Shown here: positions 1 to 7,064 of the stretch, in pieces | Layout of the letters: the number at the start of each line of letters is the position of its first letter | Position numbering within the stretch: the first letter of the stretch is position 1 | DNA from: a virus | Reading direction: 5' to 3' (one strand) | DNA length: 64,000 nucleotides | IMG/VR virus record: IMGVR_UViG_3300009788_000005 | Coordinates: 1 to 64,000 of that record | The notes under the pieces: model-generated | Seen by the model: only the letters and a program-made list of their open reading frames with translations | Told to the model about the DNA's origin: nothing | Databases searched by the model: none | Made by a program: the position numbers and the translations under genes

Positions 1-21
1 ATAGTATATACTATCATCCAT
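1..21 (-). CDS. start of a gene cut by the window edge (tentative)
   Basis: An ATG at 21 opens a frame that runs off the left edge after seven codons (MDDSIYY). It lies 6 nt downstream of a TATCTTTG box at 28-35. A competing 19-residue frame (24-83, MKYERTQQ...) covers the promoter, so either could be the real gene. Too little sequence is present for any functional statement. Confidence 0.3.
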
Positions 22-27
22 GCCTAC

Positions 28-35
28 CAAAGATA
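28..35 (-). promoter_or_regulatory. possible -7 box (TATCTTTG)
   Basis: The minus strand reads TATCTTTG, a full match to the Bacteroidota TAnnTTTG box, with a TTG 17 nt upstream. It would serve the ATG at 21. No palindrome copy is nearby, unlike most boxes of this phage. Confidence 0.35.
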
Positions 36-87
36 ACCCCGTATCTTATTCTCAATCTCTTGTTGTGTTCTTTCGTATTTCATAACC

Positions 88-420
88 TTAATTATTTACA
101 ATCTCCTTCAAATTTACATGCAAAGCATAAGTACCCGTAGCAGGATGATACTTGATACGCTCAGGCATTACTACCTCATTCCAATGCTTATAAGAACCGG
201 ATACATTATAGTAACCTTTATCAGCAAACAATTGATATAAGGCTAAAACCTCTACCTCAGTAAAATACATCTGCCCTCTCTTAGGAGATACGGTTAGATA
301 TTGACTCATCGTACCTACGCTCTTACGTACATTCACTTTAAATCCTACTTCACCCATAACTAACGCTTTGAATTCTTTAGCTATTTCTGAGAGAGTTTTG
401 GTGCCTATATAAGTTTTCAT
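88..420 (-). CDS. hypothetical protein, LPD29-like
   Basis: 110 residues. The N-terminal half (IGTKTLSEIAKEFK, then GFKVNVRKS) has the look of the small LPD29-type domain common in phages and mobile elements, a helix followed by a 'FKVxVRKS' strand. That resemblance is from memory and is weak. The gene is the last complete one on the left and has its own phage-type promoter at 443-462 with a palindrome at 481-495, giving a predicted leader of about 20 nt. No catalytic residues are recognisable. Confidence 0.5.
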   Translation of the reverse strand: MKTYIGTKTLSEIAKEFKALVMGEVGFKVNVRKSVGTMSQYLTVSPKRGQMYFTEVEVLALYQLFADKGYYNVSGSYKHWNEVVMPERIKYHPATGTYALHVNLKEIVNN

Positions 421-442
421 AATCTTTTTCGTTTGGTATACC

Positions 443-462
443 CAAAGATAAGGTAAGGTTTT
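443..462 (-). promoter_or_regulatory. phage-type promoter of gene 88-420
   Basis: The minus strand reads AAAACCTTACCTTATCTTTG, identical to the element at 18452-18471. It ends in the TATCTTTG -7 box and has no TTG at the usual -33 distance. The palindrome at 481-495 is centred 41.5 bp upstream of the box centre. Confidence 0.75.
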
Positions 463-480
463 GATATATCCTAATACAGG

Positions 481-495
481 TGTAAAAATTTTACA
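481..495 (-). repeat. palindrome copy 1, promoter-distal
   Basis: TGTAAAAATTTTACA, lying upstream of the promoter of gene 88-420 rather than next to a start codon. The GGTG flank faces away from the gene. Confidence 0.9.
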
Positions 496-513
496 GATTT
501 AGCAGTAATACCT

Positions 514-849
514 CTAATCAATTAAAGCATAATACATACTCTGTATGTGGGATAACCCGAAAGATATGCCTTTATAATACTTCACTACCTGATAGAAATG
601 TTCAAGTAATGATAGATCCTCCTGCTGCTCATCTGTAAACTCTGATAGATCAGGTACAGTATATTCCTTCTTACCTACAATACCTCCTCCCATAGCCCCT
701 ACTATCATACCTCCCGATCGTTTGCCCTGTCCCCTCTTCCTAGGTCCCCAATCGATTGTGTAGGTTCTCATAGGGATAACCGGATTAGGAATCTTATCTA
801 TCCTCTCCCGGTTATCATTTATATGATGTTTATCTTCCTGGGTAATCAT
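514..849 (-). CDS. hypothetical protein
   Basis: 111 residues, not recognised. The middle (about 40-62) is rich in Gly, Lys and Arg, with the segment GGMIVGAMGGGIVGKK resembling a short glycine-zipper hydrophobic stretch; the C-terminal third is predicted helical. It ends in TAG, 10 nt in front of the next transcription unit's upstream palindrome, and lies 10 nt downstream of gene 860-1105, with which it is probably co-transcribed. Confidence 0.6.
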   Translation of the reverse strand: MITQEDKHHINDNRERIDKIPNPVIPMRTYTIDWGPRKRGQGKRSGGMIVGAMGGGIVGKKEYTVPDLSEFTDEQQEDLSLLEHFYQVVKYYKGISFGLSHIQSMYYALID

Positions 850-859
850 TACCGTAGTA

Positions 860-1105
860 TCAATTACTTAATACTTCACTATAGGAGTAGGGAAATCTTT
901 CTGATTTTATTATGTTAAACTTACTTTCCCCTAACCAACTATACAAAGATCTACGTATGCGCACTAAAGAATTATGCTCCTTATTATATAGATCTTGTAG
1001 AGTATTTTCTTTATAATTATCTACGTTTAAAAACTGACTAGTACGAGTTTCAACTACAATAGCCATATCTTTAATTACCTGCTGAGTAGAGTATTTATAC
1101 TTCAT
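860..1105 (-). CDS. hypothetical protein
   Basis: 81 residues with alternating charged and aromatic helices; not recognised. The ATG at 1105 follows a short leader from a phage-type promoter at 1128-1147, whose -7 box is a variant (TATCTCTG). First gene of a two-gene unit with 514-849. Confidence 0.6.
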   Translation of the reverse strand: MKYKYSTQQVIKDMAIVVETRTSQFLNVDNYKENTLQDLYNKEHNSLVRIRRSLYSWLGESKFNIIKSERFPYSYSEVLSN

Positions 1106-1127
1106 AATCTTTTCGTTTAAGTATATC

Positions 1128-1147
1128 CAGAGATAAGGTAAGGTTAT
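1128..1147 (-). promoter_or_regulatory. phage-type promoter of gene 860-1105
   Basis: The minus strand reads ATAACCTTACCTTATCTCTG, matching the extended CCTTACCTTATCTTTG element with one change in the -7 box. The palindrome at 1164-1178 is centred 39.5 bp upstream of the box centre. Confidence 0.7.
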
Positions 1148-1163
1148 GAGAATTCCTAATAGG

Positions 1164-1178
1164 TGTAAAATTTTTACA
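1164..1178 (-). repeat. palindrome copy 2, promoter-distal
   Basis: Abuts the TAG stop of the HNH gene (1179-1181) and lies upstream of the promoter of gene 860-1105. GGTG flank faces away from that gene. Confidence 0.9.
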
Positions 1179-1595
1179 CTATCTAGCCATATCCTCTACT
1201 GTCTTTTCCTTGTGACACTCTATACATAACGTCTGATATCCCTTCAAGGTACATCCTCCCCCTCCCTTATAAACGGGTATTATATGATCTGCCTGCCACC
1301 CCTTAGGATCTTCTACAGTTATATGACACTTAGCACATACTCCTTTATCCCTATACAATAACTGATCCCTAATAACCCGGATATCCCCCCATATAATACA
1401 TCTGTAGATATAAGCATTTCGCCTGCATACGTTATCTGTCCACCTAGTACGTCTACCTATAAGTATGGTACCACACCCACAAGCACACCTACCATCAGTC
1501 CTATAAGGAAAAATATCAGAAACACTCAACTGCTTCTGATATCTACTGTAAGGATCTATTGCACCCTTACGTATTAACTCTTCTCTGCTAACCAT
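1179..1595 (-). CDS. HNH endonuclease
   Basis: 138 residues. A first Cys cluster (CACGCG near residue 38) is followed by a classical HNH core: CAKC near residue 87, then WQADHIIPVYKGG and CIECHKEKT at the C-terminus. The DH pair supplies the metal/general-base residues and the four Cys bind structural zinc. HNH proteins of this size in phages act as free-standing homing endonucleases or as nicking nucleases associated with packaging; nothing here decides between them, and no large terminase is adjacent. Confidence 0.85.
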   Translation of the reverse strand: MVSREELIRKGAIDPYSRYQKQLSVSDIFPYRTDGRCACGCGTILIGRRTRWTDNVCRRNAYIYRCIIWGDIRVIRDQLLYRDKGVCAKCHITVEDPKGWQADHIIPVYKGGGGCTLKGYQTLCIECHKEKTVEDMAR

Positions 1596-1596
1596 A

Positions 1597-1827
1597 CTAA
1601 AATATAAGCCCTACATCCTCATTACTAACTGCCCTATCAAATTCCTTAAAGGTATAATATAACATAGAAGGTTTACCTATAACCGACTCATCTACTCCCT
1701 CCATTACTACAACACTACCATATTTTCCACCCATTTCTTTATTAGGCATAGAAGTTATTTTCTTCATAAAAAATACCTTACTCCCGATATTAAACCTTCT
1801 ACCTAAGTACTTATCTATATCATTCAT
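1597..1827 (-). CDS. hypothetical protein
   Basis: 76 residues, not recognised; mixed beta character with a Gly-rich turn (NKEMGGKYGSVVVMEG) in the middle. One nucleotide separates its stop from the HNH start, so the two are probably translated from one mRNA. Palindrome copy 3 ends 3 nt upstream of its ATG. Confidence 0.6.
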   Translation of the reverse strand: MNDIDKYLGRRFNIGSKVFFMKKITSMPNKEMGGKYGSVVVMEGVDESVIGKPSMLYYTFKEFDRAVSNEDVGLIF

Positions 1828-1830
1828 ATC

Positions 1831-1845
1831 TGTAAAATTTTTACA
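1831..1845 (-). repeat. palindrome copy 3, start-proximal
   Basis: Three nucleotides upstream of the ATG at 1827. The coding strand reads AAAGGTG immediately before the palindrome. Confidence 0.9.
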
Positions 1846-2296
1846 CCTTTAAGGCATCCATCAGAAACTTAAACGTACGTTCGTATATACCAGGATTCTT
1901 AGACTCCCTATTACCTGCTACATTCAATACTACTATTTCCTTATCCCTCAGGAACTTTAGAAACTGCTCCTTAGTAGGATTGCATATAACCGGCTTACTG
2001 TAGGAGGTACAATATCCAAAAGTGAATTTACTACCCGCACTATCTATATCTCCAAAAATTACCGTACCATCAGAGGCTATAATATTACTACCCGTACGAT
2101 CTCTATAGTCTCTGCTTTCTGTCTCTATAAGCCCATATCTTTCTCCTAGTACAGGCATAGGTCCCTTCTCCGTTCTAAAGTCCTTAGGTACTCTCCCTCC
2201 TGTCTGTAGACCTAATTGTATAGCAGCCTCTAACCCGGCTACATCGGCTCCCGTTTGCCCCCCTGATACTATCCTACTTAGTTTTAATTCCTTCAT
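1841..2296 (-). CDS. SLOG-fold protein (putative molybdenum-carrier / cpYpsA-like)
   Basis: 151 residues from the ATG at 2296. The N-terminus has the signature RIVSGGQTGADVAGLEAA of the YpsA-related SLOG branch annotated as putative molybdenum carrier (PF12694-type), a Rossmann-like nucleotide-binding fold with its glycine-rich loop. Later blocks (TVIFGDIDSAGSKFT, VVLNVAGNRESKNPGIYE) also fit, and the length matches a complete single domain. In other systems these domains are thought to bind nucleotide-derived ligands; the phage role is unknown. An ATG at 2347 and a TTG at 2368 would extend the N-terminus, but the family usually begins just before the RIVSGG strand. Confidence 0.8.
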   Translation of the reverse strand: MKELKLSRIVSGGQTGADVAGLEAAIQLGLQTGGRVPKDFRTEKGPMPVLGERYGLIETESRDYRDRTGSNIIASDGTVIFGDIDSAGSKFTFGYCTSYSKPVICNPTKEQFLKFLRDKEIVVLNVAGNRESKNPGIYERTFKFLMDALKV

Positions 2297-2358
2297 TAGT
2301 TGTTTCTTATACCACGCATTATAAAAGTTTTGTAAATTATAGCACATAGCTTTACTAA

Positions 2359-2805
2359 TCAAATACAAAACCGATCAGAATAAATTATCTTAGGTTCACA
2401 TGCTCTTTCCTTTACCCGTACTATACGGAAAGGTCCGGGATACTTGTAGGTATTGAGATCATTACTAAACTTCTCCCAAGCCCTTGCTACAGGTAGGGGC
2501 ATAAGTACTATATCTACCCGTCCCTTCTCCCATAAAACATACCATCTCCTTATAGCCTCTGATACATCTCTACCTAAATTAAAGCATAGTTCTATATCAG
2601 TAACGTATATAGGATCTCCATTCCCATGATCCCTTAGCCAATACTTATTCTCCTTCTCTTCAACCTCTAAACTCATAGCATCACACCACTCCTTAGAATG
2701 TCCGGGTAGTATCTCTCCAGTATCAAAATGAAAAGGATGAAAGCTACTAAAGTTAGCTATGCGTAACCCACTCTTTAACGTTAGCTGTTGTATTTGTAAT
2801 TCCAT
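2359..2805 (-). CDS. hypothetical protein
   Basis: 148 residues from the ATG at 2805; not recognised. Trp- and Cys-rich, with blocks GHSKEWCDAMSLE, IELCFNLGRDVSEAIRRW and a PLPVARAWEKF segment. The ATG lies 3 nt downstream of a -7-like box (TACCTTTA, 2809-2816), so the mRNA may be leaderless. Followed by the SLOG-fold gene in the same unit. Confidence 0.6.
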   Translation of the reverse strand: MELQIQQLTLKSGLRIANFSSFHPFHFDTGEILPGHSKEWCDAMSLEVEEKENKYWLRDHGNGDPIYVTDIELCFNLGRDVSEAIRRWYVLWEKGRVDIVLMPLPVARAWEKFSNDLNTYKYPGPFRIVRVKERACEPKIIYSDRFCI

Positions 2806-2808
2806 TAT

Positions 2809-2816
2809 TAAAGGTA
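2809..2816 (-). promoter_or_regulatory. -7-like box of gene 2359-2805
   Basis: The minus strand reads ACATTACCTTTAATAATG: a TACCTTTA box, off-consensus at the last base, three nucleotides before the ATG. Palindrome copy 4 is centred 36.5 bp upstream, in the same range as at the full-match promoters. Confidence 0.5.
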
Positions 2817-2841
2817 ATGTTTTATATATCAATATACAACC

Positions 2842-2856
2842 TGTAAAAATTTTACA
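2842..2856 (-). repeat. palindrome copy 4, promoter-distal
   Basis: Lies between the stop of gene 2860-3255 and the promoter of gene 2359-2805. Confidence 0.9.
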
Positions 2857-2859
2857 TAC

Positions 2860-3255
2860 CTAACCAAAAATAAACAACGCCAACAAAAATATCAATACCC
2901 ATATAAGACATCCTCTATTGCCTGTACCCCATCTAGGTAATGTCTGATCACTACCCCTATATATACTATTATGATTCTGCCTACCTACCTGATCCGTATC
3001 ATCTCCTTTTCCTGAAAAATGTCTGTGATCCTCATTAGTAACTCCTACATACTGATGAGCATGCTCATCCACTGACTTAACCATTTGTAAAGTAAATACA
3101 TGTGAGTATAACTTATACGAGTTGGCTAACCTATCCTCCTGCTCATCTACATCCTTACACCCCTCATCCTTATAAGCCTGCTCTATCTTCTCCCTCTGCT
3201 TAATCCATCTCTCCAGGCTATTCTTAATAATCATTACCTTTTTATCCTCAGCCAT
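2860..3255 (-). CDS. tail-anchored small membrane protein
   Basis: 131 residues. Charged, helical N-terminal two thirds, a His-rich patch in the middle (HAHQYVGV, EDHRHFSG) and a single hydrophobic segment at the extreme C-terminus (CLIWVLIFLLALFIFG). This is the layout of a tail-anchored inner-membrane protein with its bulk in the cytoplasm. Family not recognised. Palindrome copy 5 is 4 nt upstream of the ATG and a hairpin terminator (3295-3323) separates it from the upstream gene. Confidence 0.65.
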   Translation of the reverse strand: MAEDKKVMIIKNSLERWIKQREKIEQAYKDEGCKDVDEQEDRLANSYKLYSHVFTLQMVKSVDEHAHQYVGVTNEDHRHFSGKGDDTDQVGRQNHNSIYRGSDQTLPRWGTGNRGCLIWVLIFLLALFIFG

Positions 3256-3259
3256 AATA

Positions 3260-3274
3260 TGTAAAATTTTTACA
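3260..3274 (-). repeat. palindrome copy 5, start-proximal
   Basis: Four nucleotides upstream of the ATG at 3255 and just downstream of a terminator hairpin, an arrangement suggesting that a new transcript starts here. Confidence 0.9.
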
Positions 3275-3294
3275 CCCTAAATATAAACAAGAAA

Positions 3295-3323
3295 GGGGAG
3301 GAAAGCTTGCCGCCAACCTCCCC
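3295..3323 (-). terminator. hairpin terminator after gene 3343-3813
   Basis: GGGGAGG (3295-3301) pairs with CCTCCCC (3317-3323). On the minus strand it is followed by TTTCTTGTTT, a weak intrinsic-terminator tail. Confidence 0.6.
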
Positions 3324-3342
3324 CAATCAGAGCTATAAGTAG

Positions 3343-3813
3343 TTAGTGTTTTACGTTTATAATCTCCCCCTCAATTCCTAAACATTTCATAGCGTATTCA
3401 TTCCAAACTAATCCTACGTTATCATTCATACAATCAATTATGAAATAATTAACAGTACTAGAAGATAAAGTAAAATCTCCGTCAATATCAATTTCAATGT
3501 TAATACTCCCATATCCTATTCGTATAAAAATATTACTCTCCCCATTATAAAACGATACAAGGTCATTATTTCTACTATAACAAGACCACCCCTTAAATAA
3601 ACAATCCTTATGATCAGGATCAAACATATTAGGAGACATAGATAAAATATATAGATCGCTAATATTCTGATACAGCGTATCATACCTACTTCCTATCTCA
3701 GAGAAAGTCTTAAAATGCTCTCCCGTTTCATCCTGGTAAACATTAGATATCTCCTCTGCATACCTGGTACGGGTATCTCTCCAAATATCTATAAAGGGGA
3801 CTACCTTACTCAT
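3343..3813 (-). CDS. hypothetical protein
   Basis: 156 residues from the ATG at 3813, which overlaps the upstream stop by 8 nt. Not recognised. The C-terminal half alternates beta strands with acidic turns (INIEIDIDGDFTLSSSTV), suggesting a small beta-rich domain. Last gene of a unit closed by the hairpin at 3295-3323. The open frame extends upstream to 3888, but that part lies inside the preceding gene in another frame. Confidence 0.6.
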   Translation of the reverse strand: MSKVVPFIDIWRDTRTRYAEEISNVYQDETGEHFKTFSEIGSRYDTLYQNISDLYILSMSPNMFDPDHKDCLFKGWSCYSRNNDLVSFYNGESNIFIRIGYGSINIEIDIDGDFTLSSSTVNYFIIDCMNDNVGLVWNEYAMKCLGIEGEIINVKH

Positions 3814-4144
3814 AACCAATACCTTTAATTTTCTTAAGCCACAACAATAATAAAGGATCTTTAATAATACTATCCGCATCAAAATCAACCAGCGATAACC
3901 TAATTATCTCCTCAATCAATTCCTTTTCCTTATCCGACTTAGATAATAAATATTGTACATGATATTTAATGGCTATACCCCTATGTACCTGGGTAAGACT
4001 ATCCGACTGCTCAACAATTTCTATATCTGTAGGGATATCGGTTACTCTTGTAGGACTATCACCGTATATCATTCCACATATAAACATAATACACATTAAC
4101 TCCAGCACTATAACCGTATTCATAAACCCTAATAATATCCTCAT
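3806..4144 (-). CDS. membrane-anchored hypothetical protein
   Basis: 112 residues from the ATG at 4144. One N-terminal hydrophobic segment (about residues 3-27, VIVLELMCIMFICGMIYG) acts as a signal anchor, followed by a soluble helical domain. Overlaps the next gene and follows the stop of gene 4146-4382 by one nucleotide, so it is translationally coupled. Function unknown. Confidence 0.6.
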   Translation of the reverse strand: MRILLGFMNTVIVLELMCIMFICGMIYGDSPTRVTDIPTDIEIVEQSDSLTQVHRGIAIKYHVQYLLSKSDKEKELIEEIIRLSLVDFDADSIIKDPLLLLWLKKIKGIGYE

Positions 4145-4145
4145 A

Positions 4146-4382
4146 CTATTTATCCTCAGTAACTTTTTCGCACTTATAGGTATGTACATTTATTAGGGCT
4201 TTATTCCACTTATTGCAATGCATTACCGACCAACACCACTCTATAAAAGTAGGATCATTATCTCTTAGCCGGCAAAACTCTTCCTCCTCACTCATGTTAT
4301 CCCTTTCTTCCCGAACTTCTTTTAATACATCCTCAAAAGTTAAGACCCTATCATACATAGATAAATCCTCTTCTATATACAT
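4146..4382 (-). CDS. hypothetical acidic protein
   Basis: 78 residues from the ATG at 4382. Strongly acidic N-terminal half (VREERDNMSEEEEF), then a Cys/Trp segment (FIEWCWSVMHCNKWNK). The open frame continues upstream to 4409, but those codons (MCKIFTG) are palindrome copy 6 read as protein, so the downstream start is preferred. Not recognised. Confidence 0.6.
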   Translation of the reverse strand: MYIEEDLSMYDRVLTFEDVLKEVREERDNMSEEEEFCRLRDNDPTFIEWCWSVMHCNKWNKALINVHTYKCEKVTEDK

Positions 4383-4391
4383 TATACTACC

Positions 4392-4406
4392 TGTAAAAAT
4401 TTTACA
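4392..4406 (-). repeat. palindrome copy 6, start-proximal
   Basis: Nine nucleotides upstream of the ATG at 4382, with AGGTG on the coding side and a strong terminator hairpin (4425-4450) directly upstream. Confidence 0.9.
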
Positions 4407-4424
4407 CACCTAAATATAAATAAA

Positions 4425-4450
4425 ATAGGGCATATTAAAGTATGCCCTAT
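4425..4450 (-). terminator. intrinsic terminator after gene 4480-4599
   Basis: Perfect 10-bp stem ATAGGGCATA / TATGCCCTAT with a 6-nt loop; on the minus strand it is followed by TTTATTTATATTT. Immediately followed by palindrome copy 6. Confidence 0.75.
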
Positions 4451-4479
4451 CACTACCCCAAAGTAAATTATCTCTTTAG

Positions 4480-4599
4480 CTATTCCTGATCTGCTCTGGC
4501 TTGACACTCATCATATGTACCCGTGTATTTAAGAATATCATACACAAATAAACCCCAGTCTGTTGCACTTATCATTCTTATTTCTATTGGATTTTTCAT
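4480..4599 (-). CDS. small protein, 39 residues
   Basis: An ATG at 4599 opens a 39-codon frame ending in TAG at 4480-4482 (MKNPIEIRMISATDWGL... ending CQARADQE). It fills what would otherwise be an empty 200-nt gap and is directly followed by a strong terminator, which supports a real gene. No family recognised. Confidence 0.55.
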   Translation of the reverse strand: MKNPIEIRMISATDWGLFVYDILKYTGTYDECQARADQE

Positions 4600-4621
4600 T
4601 GTTTTGTAAATTAAATTATAA

Positions 4622-4846
4622 TTATCCGTATGTATGTTCCTCCTTGGGAGCATTCACTATCTCAGGATACTCTATCCCCTTTGCAATCATTCCATGATAT
4701 ACAGCTAAGTGTCGGTACAATACTTGAGCCGACTTCTTATTATCAGTTAATATTGCGTTCTCACCCTCTGATGAAACAAATGCCTTTACTTTAGTTAGTA
4801 AAGGATGCATTGACTCTTGATAACCTGTATATTTTATATCTTCCAT
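4622..4846 (-). CDS. hypothetical protein
   Basis: 74 residues, not recognised. Mostly helical with a conserved-looking centre (KKSAQVLYRHLAVYHGMIAKG). Upstream gene 4480-4599 is downstream of it by 22 nt, so the two are likely co-transcribed. The region before its ATG is AT-rich with no clear -7 box. Confidence 0.55.
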   Translation of the reverse strand: MEDIKYTGYQESMHPLLTKVKAFVSSEGENAILTDNKKSAQVLYRHLAVYHGMIAKGIEYPEIVNAPKEEHTYG

Positions 4847-4891
4847 AATTATATAAATTAATTAATAATACCTATACAATTAAAAAAGTAA

Positions 4892-4922
4892 GGGGGCTTA
4901 GTCGGAATCTAAGTTATCCCCC
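4892..4922 (-). terminator. hairpin terminator after the 4998-5462 unit
   Basis: GGGGGCTTAG (4892-4901) pairs with CTAAG (4909-4913) and CCCCC (4918-4922), leaving a TTAT bulge. On the minus strand it is followed by TTACTTTTTTAATT. Confidence 0.65.
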
Positions 4923-4997
4923 TCAAAGAACGAATAGCCAAATGCAGCTACCTTATACTTATTATACGTAACCAGATTAAAAAGGTTACCTTATACC

Positions 4998-5462
4998 TCA
5001 ATATATAACTTTTATAAAATACCAGCAACCCTCCCACGTCTTAGTAATACTATTATAGGTACTTCTCTCCTCTATACCCCAAGGTCTACCTAACATTTTA
5101 TTAAGCATATTATAAGAATCCTCATTAGACTCTGCACATTTACCATTTATAGATCTAGGATTTATCTGTTTCAAATACCTCTCTATCTCCTTAATCATTC
5201 TTCCCGCATTAAATCTATTACTATCTAAAGCAAATATAGATATAGTAACATCGTTCATAGCCGCCCTATCTATACTTACATGCCCTAAGCAAGATATTTG
5301 ATCATTCACTAAATATATCTCATACCACCCATTAGAATAAGTAGTTAGTGTAGGTACTGCTATGTGTGTATCTATAAACAGATAAGGAGCTACCTTATCA
5401 TCCATCATAGCTTTAGCATAGAAGGCTGTTACGTCCTCCTGGGTAGCCGTTCTTATGCTCAT
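4998..5462 (-). CDS. GNAT-like acetyltransferase
   Basis: 154 residues. The N-terminus (SIRTATQEDVTAFYAKA) matches the first strand and helix of GNAT enzymes. DVTISIFALDSNRFNAGRM is in the position of strand 4 and the acetyl-CoA pyrophosphate loop, although a clear Q/RxxGxG/A is replaced by RFNAGR. The later ESNEDSYNMLNKMLG helix also fits. Complete length for a single GNAT domain. The substrate cannot be read from sequence; phage GNATs can modify host or virion proteins. ATGA overlap with gene 5459-5644 indicates coupling. Confidence 0.6.
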   Translation of the reverse strand: MSIRTATQEDVTAFYAKAMMDDKVAPYLFIDTHIAVPTLTTYSNGWYEIYLVNDQISCLGHVSIDRAAMNDVTISIFALDSNRFNAGRMIKEIERYLKQINPRSINGKCAESNEDSYNMLNKMLGRPWGIEERSTYNSITKTWEGCWYFIKVIY

Positions 5463-5644
5463 GAGGACTTATCCGCTAAGTACTTTCTAGCAGCCTTAGC
5501 GGCAACCCTCCAGGCATTCACTTGCTTTTGTTTCTTGGGATCATTTGCAAACACATCCCAGGTAGGCAAGTCATCCCCATTAAAGGCTTTACCTCCTACA
5601 GCTTGACAATAAGCCGTGTACATTACATCAGTTAAATTATCCAT
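5459..5644 (-). CDS. small conserved phage protein
   Basis: 61 residues (AYCQAVGGKAFNGDDLPTW, NAWRVAAKAARKYL). The pattern is familiar from short uncharacterised proteins in phages of Bacteroidota and others: an AYxxAVGGKxFNGxxLPxW core followed by a WRxxAxAA helix. No activity is known to me. Coupled to the GNAT gene by an ATGA overlap. Confidence 0.65.
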   Translation of the reverse strand: MDNLTDVMYTAYCQAVGGKAFNGDDLPTWDVFANDPKKQKQVNAWRVAAKAARKYLADKSS

Positions 5645-5665
5645 GATATTATCTATTAATTGTGA

Positions 5666-6022
5666 TTAAATTATAAACTCATCTACTTTATTACCATCTA
5701 TATAGATAAGTACTTTCTTTACTGATCGATCAGACATAAATTCTAACATCCTAGTATCTGTTAATCTACTCGGCAATGTATAACTATCTTCGTTATCAAC
5801 ATACACCACAGAAAACAGGGGATATATCGTAATACCTTCTATACCCCTCACCCGATACTTATCTATAGCATTGAATATATACTCCAACTGTTTTGCCTTA
5901 GTATGATCATTACCCTCCCATACAGGAAAATCTTTACCTCTAGCTAATATCTTATAGTCTGAAGTCCATCCACACTCATTCATCTCTACATAAAATCTCA
6001 GCCTAGTAATAGTTCTTTTCAT
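5666..6022 (-). CDS. hypothetical protein
   Basis: 118 residues, alpha/beta; not recognised. Basic N-terminus with alternating strands, then a Tyr-rich segment and a hydrophobic strand (VKKVLIYIDGNKVDEFII) at the C-terminus. Lies 21 nt upstream of gene 5459-5644 and 1 nt after the small ORF at 6024. Confidence 0.55.
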   Translation of the reverse strand: MKRTITRLRFYVEMNECGWTSDYKILARGKDFPVWEGNDHTKAKQLEYIFNAIDKYRVRGIEGITIYPLFSVVYVDNEDSYTLPSRLTDTRMLEFMSDRSVKKVLIYIDGNKVDEFII

Positions 6023-6023
6023 A

Positions 6024-6194
6024 TCAGTATCCTTTACTTTTCAAATACTCTACAACACATGTAGTAATAGGTTTAATCCACAACCCTCCTATATCATCTC
6101 TCCTGTGAAACATCTACCCACCAAATCTATTAACGCAATCTAGATAATGATTCCTAGATATCTTTATTCCTACTCCAGGTTTAACGTTACTCAT
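6024..6194 (-). pseudogene. small gene split by an in-frame TAG
   Basis: From the ATG at 6194 a 26-residue frame (MSNVKPGVGIKISRN... NRFGG) ends in TAG at 6114-6116 and is followed in the same frame by an ATG and 29 more residues (MFHRRDDIGGL... YLKSKGY) to a TGA at 6024. Read as one protein it would be about 56 residues with plausible composition throughout. The ATG overlaps the upstream stop (ATGA). Either a nonsense mutation, suppression of TAG, or two tiny genes. Confidence 0.45.
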
Positions 6195-6454
6195 CCCTCT
6201 ACTCCCTTCCTCCATAGATACATGTAATCCAATATATAACCTCTAATCACTTTAAGATTATCACCAAATAAATCAATCATAATAGGCAACTTATTTTCTA
6301 ACTTTAGTTCTTGCAGCTTACTCCAGGTTTCAAACCATAAAGTACAGGCATAATCAAACCCCCTATATAAACATCTACTATATAAAGGATTTCTATTATG
6401 CAGAGATAAGTTCATAGTTGATAGATCCAAATAGGTAACCCTTCCTGTACTCAT
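6191..6454 (-). CDS. hypothetical protein
   Basis: 87 residues, not recognised. Aromatic and Leu-rich (TLWFETWSKLQELKLENKL), probably a compact helical protein. Start and stop both overlap neighbours by ATGA, placing it firmly within a tightly coupled run from 7511 to 6024. Confidence 0.55.
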   Translation of the reverse strand: MSTGRVTYLDLSTMNLSLHNRNPLYSRCLYRGFDYACTLWFETWSKLQELKLENKLPIMIDLFGDNLKVIRGYILDYMYLWRKGVEG

Positions 6455-7062
6455 AACTGATATCTAATTACTTCATCATCCTTACCCTTAATATCTATTC
6501 TCATAACTAATCCATCACACATCTCTTTTACAATAAAGGACATAATATTATAATCCAACGTATGATAACTACCCGTATACGATACATATACCAATCTAAA
6601 ATATTCATTAGGTATACTAATATCATTAAATCTATCCTCCATCAAATTAAGAACCCGGATTAGATTACTTACCCTATCCCTTAAAGATATAGAAAAATCA
6701 TTCTCTACAATACTGTAGTAACTCTTGTCATGACTATCATTAACCTGATAATACCTCTTATGATCTATGTAAATCGTGTACCTATCACTTATAGGCTTAT
6801 CGGATACCGTTGCTACCCCTATACCCTCATTACCCGATTTAGGATCTTCGCCCACCCTAGTATCAAACCCCTGTACCTCCATAGCGTAATTGAATCCCTT
6901 TATAAAACACTCTCTCATTAAATCATCATCAGCATCCTCAAACCCTAACCCCATCTGCTCTTGTACAAATTTATTAACTACCTCCTCAGCCTTATCCTTA
7001 ACCATCCGACTTAAAGCAATGTGGGCTAATTCTTCTCCGGTAAATGCTTCTTTATCACTCAT
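6451..7062 (-). CDS. hypothetical protein
   Basis: 203 residues from the ATG at 7062; the longer frame starts at a TTG (7089) and overlaps the upstream gene by 25 nt, so the ATG is preferred. N-terminal 60 residues helical and acidic (AFTGEELAHIALSRMVKDK), followed by a beta-containing part. Family not recognised. Confidence 0.55.
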   Translation of the reverse strand: MSDKEAFTGEELAHIALSRMVKDKAEEVVNKFVQEQMGLGFEDADDDLMRECFIKGFNYAMEVQGFDTRVGEDPKSGNEGIGVATVSDKPISDRYTIYIDHKRYYQVNDSHDKSYYSIVENDFSISLRDRVSNLIRVLNLMEDRFNDISIPNEYFRLVYVSYTGSYHTLDYNIMSFIVKEMCDGLVMRIDIKGKDDEVIRYQL

Positions 7063-7064
7063 AG

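Noticed and set aside
6114-6116. Genome-wide recoding of TAG as an amino acid.
   Set aside because: Many well-defined genes end in TAG with no sensible read-through extension (for example 19598, 40582, 1179).
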